From Gammaproteobacteria bacterium (GTDB lineage: Bacteria > Pseudomonadota > Gammaproteobacteria > Steroidobacterales > Steroidobacteraceae), in the NCBI GenBank assembly GCA_003162555.1, contig PMNQ01000068.1, positions 1-6,050 of the forward strand: a stretch of 6,050 nucleotides of DNA, in the 5' to 3' direction. How positions within the stretch are numbered: position 1 is the stretch's first letter; every line of letters begins with the position of its first letter. The notes beneath the pieces are model-generated. The model had not been told where the DNA came from. It saw nothing but the letters and a program-made list of their open reading frames with translations, and did no database searches. Shown here in pieces: positions 5,620-6,050 of the stretch. A program made the position numbers and the translations under genes.

Positions 5620-6050
5620 ATGAATATGCGAAGTTTGCGCCTCGTGGCGCTGTTTATGGCATTTCCAGGGTTGAGCCTGGCTTGTGCCTGTGGTTGCGGG
5701 ATTTTTGATGTTGGCACCAGCTCGATGTATGCGAACCACGCCGGCGGCATGGTGTTCGCCGAATTCGACTATCTTGACCAGAGCCACAACCGCAGCGGCA
5801 CCTCGGGTGCGCCAGCGGATAACAATGAAGACAAGGAAATCCGTACGAGTTTCTGGACGCTGGGTGGCCAGTACCAGTTCAACCGCTCATGGGGACTGAC
5901 CGTTGAGGTGCCCTACTGGCACCGCTATTTTCAGACTTCTGACGAAGACACAGGCGAGATCGTCAACAGCACTCACGGCGCGGTCGGCGATATCCGCATC
6001 AAGGCGAGCTACACGGGATTTTCGGCTGACATGTCCACCGGCCTTACGCT
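5620..6050 (+). CDS. Exported outer-membrane barrel-like protein with N-terminal Cys cluster (partial, 3' end outside window)
   Basis: The reading frame is open from ATG 5620 to the window end (143 full codons, 144th cut). GGGAG at 5609-5613, six bases upstream, supports this start, with ATG 5626 as a minor alternative. Residues 1-21 form a signal peptide ending SLA. The predicted mature protein starts CACGCGIFDVGTSSMY, giving three Cys spaced by single residues (C22, C24, C26). The rest alternates polar and hydrophobic residues with aromatic ends (MVFAEFDYLDQSHN, TSFWTLGGQYQFN, WGLTVEVPYWHRY, GDIRIKASYTGF), which suits transmembrane beta-strands joined by acidic loops (68-73, 107-113). It resembles proteobacterial proteins loosely annotated as transporters or phenol-pathway MetA-like outer-membrane proteins. 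That name is tentative. The Cys cluster suggests metal or redox chemistry at the periplasmic N-terminus (inference). It is in the same direction as the regulator/DUF2946 pair and 74 bases downstream, so it may belong to the same transcription unit. Confidence 0.75.
   Translation, partial: MNMRSLRLVALFMAFPGLSLACACGCGIFDVGTSSMYANHAGGMVFAEFDYLDQSHNRSGTSGAPADNNEDKEIRTSFWTLGGQYQFNRSWGLTVEVPYWHRYFQTSDEDTGEIVNSTHGAVGDIRIKASYTGFSADMSTGLT

Overview
This is a GC-rich (roughly 60-65 % by eye), densely packed stretch in which every supported gene lies on the + strand. Base composition, gene packing and protein families (a SCO-type copper chaperone, a periplasmic c-type cytochrome, a NarL/FixJ response regulator, a DUF2946-like small protein and a barrel-like outer-membrane protein) point to a Gram-negative proteobacterium, most likely beta- or gammaproteobacterial. 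The species cannot be read from the window. No rRNA, tRNA, CRISPR array, insertion sequence or integrase is visible.

Region 1 (1-2283) holds two genes that overlap by four bases (ATGA at 649-652): a secreted SCO1/SenC-family thioredoxin-fold protein, and a 544-residue exported protein joining a mono-haem cytochrome c domain to a periplasmic-binding-protein-like domain. Together they look like an assembly and redox pair, with copper/disulfide handling beside an electron-carrying ligand sensor. The upstream partner lies outside the window.

Region 2 (2284-4173) begins with a 130-base, relatively AT-rich gap. Two tandem paralogous exported proteins follow, 17 bases apart and sharing the motif ARGGAAAW. 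They resemble LolA-like/outer-membrane-lipoprotein-sorting-type proteins, and their function is unknown.

Region 3 (4174-5545) starts with a leader containing a TACAAT element, an 8-bp-stem inverted repeat and a strong Shine-Dalgarno in front of a TTG codon. It continues into a response regulator with a receiver and a LuxR-type helix-turn-helix. The regulator's stop overlaps the GTG start of a small, Met/His-rich DUF2946-like membrane protein. No sensor kinase is in the window.

Region 4 (5546-6050) is a short gap followed by the 5' part of an exported beta-barrel-like protein. Its predicted mature N-terminus carries a Cys-x-Cys-x-Cys cluster, and the window ends inside this gene.

As a whole, the window reads as a periplasm/outer-membrane module with several potential copper-binding proteins (SCO, the Met/His-rich protein, the Cys-cluster protein), a redox cytochrome and a dedicated transcriptional regulator. 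That functional link is inferred from gene order and residue content.
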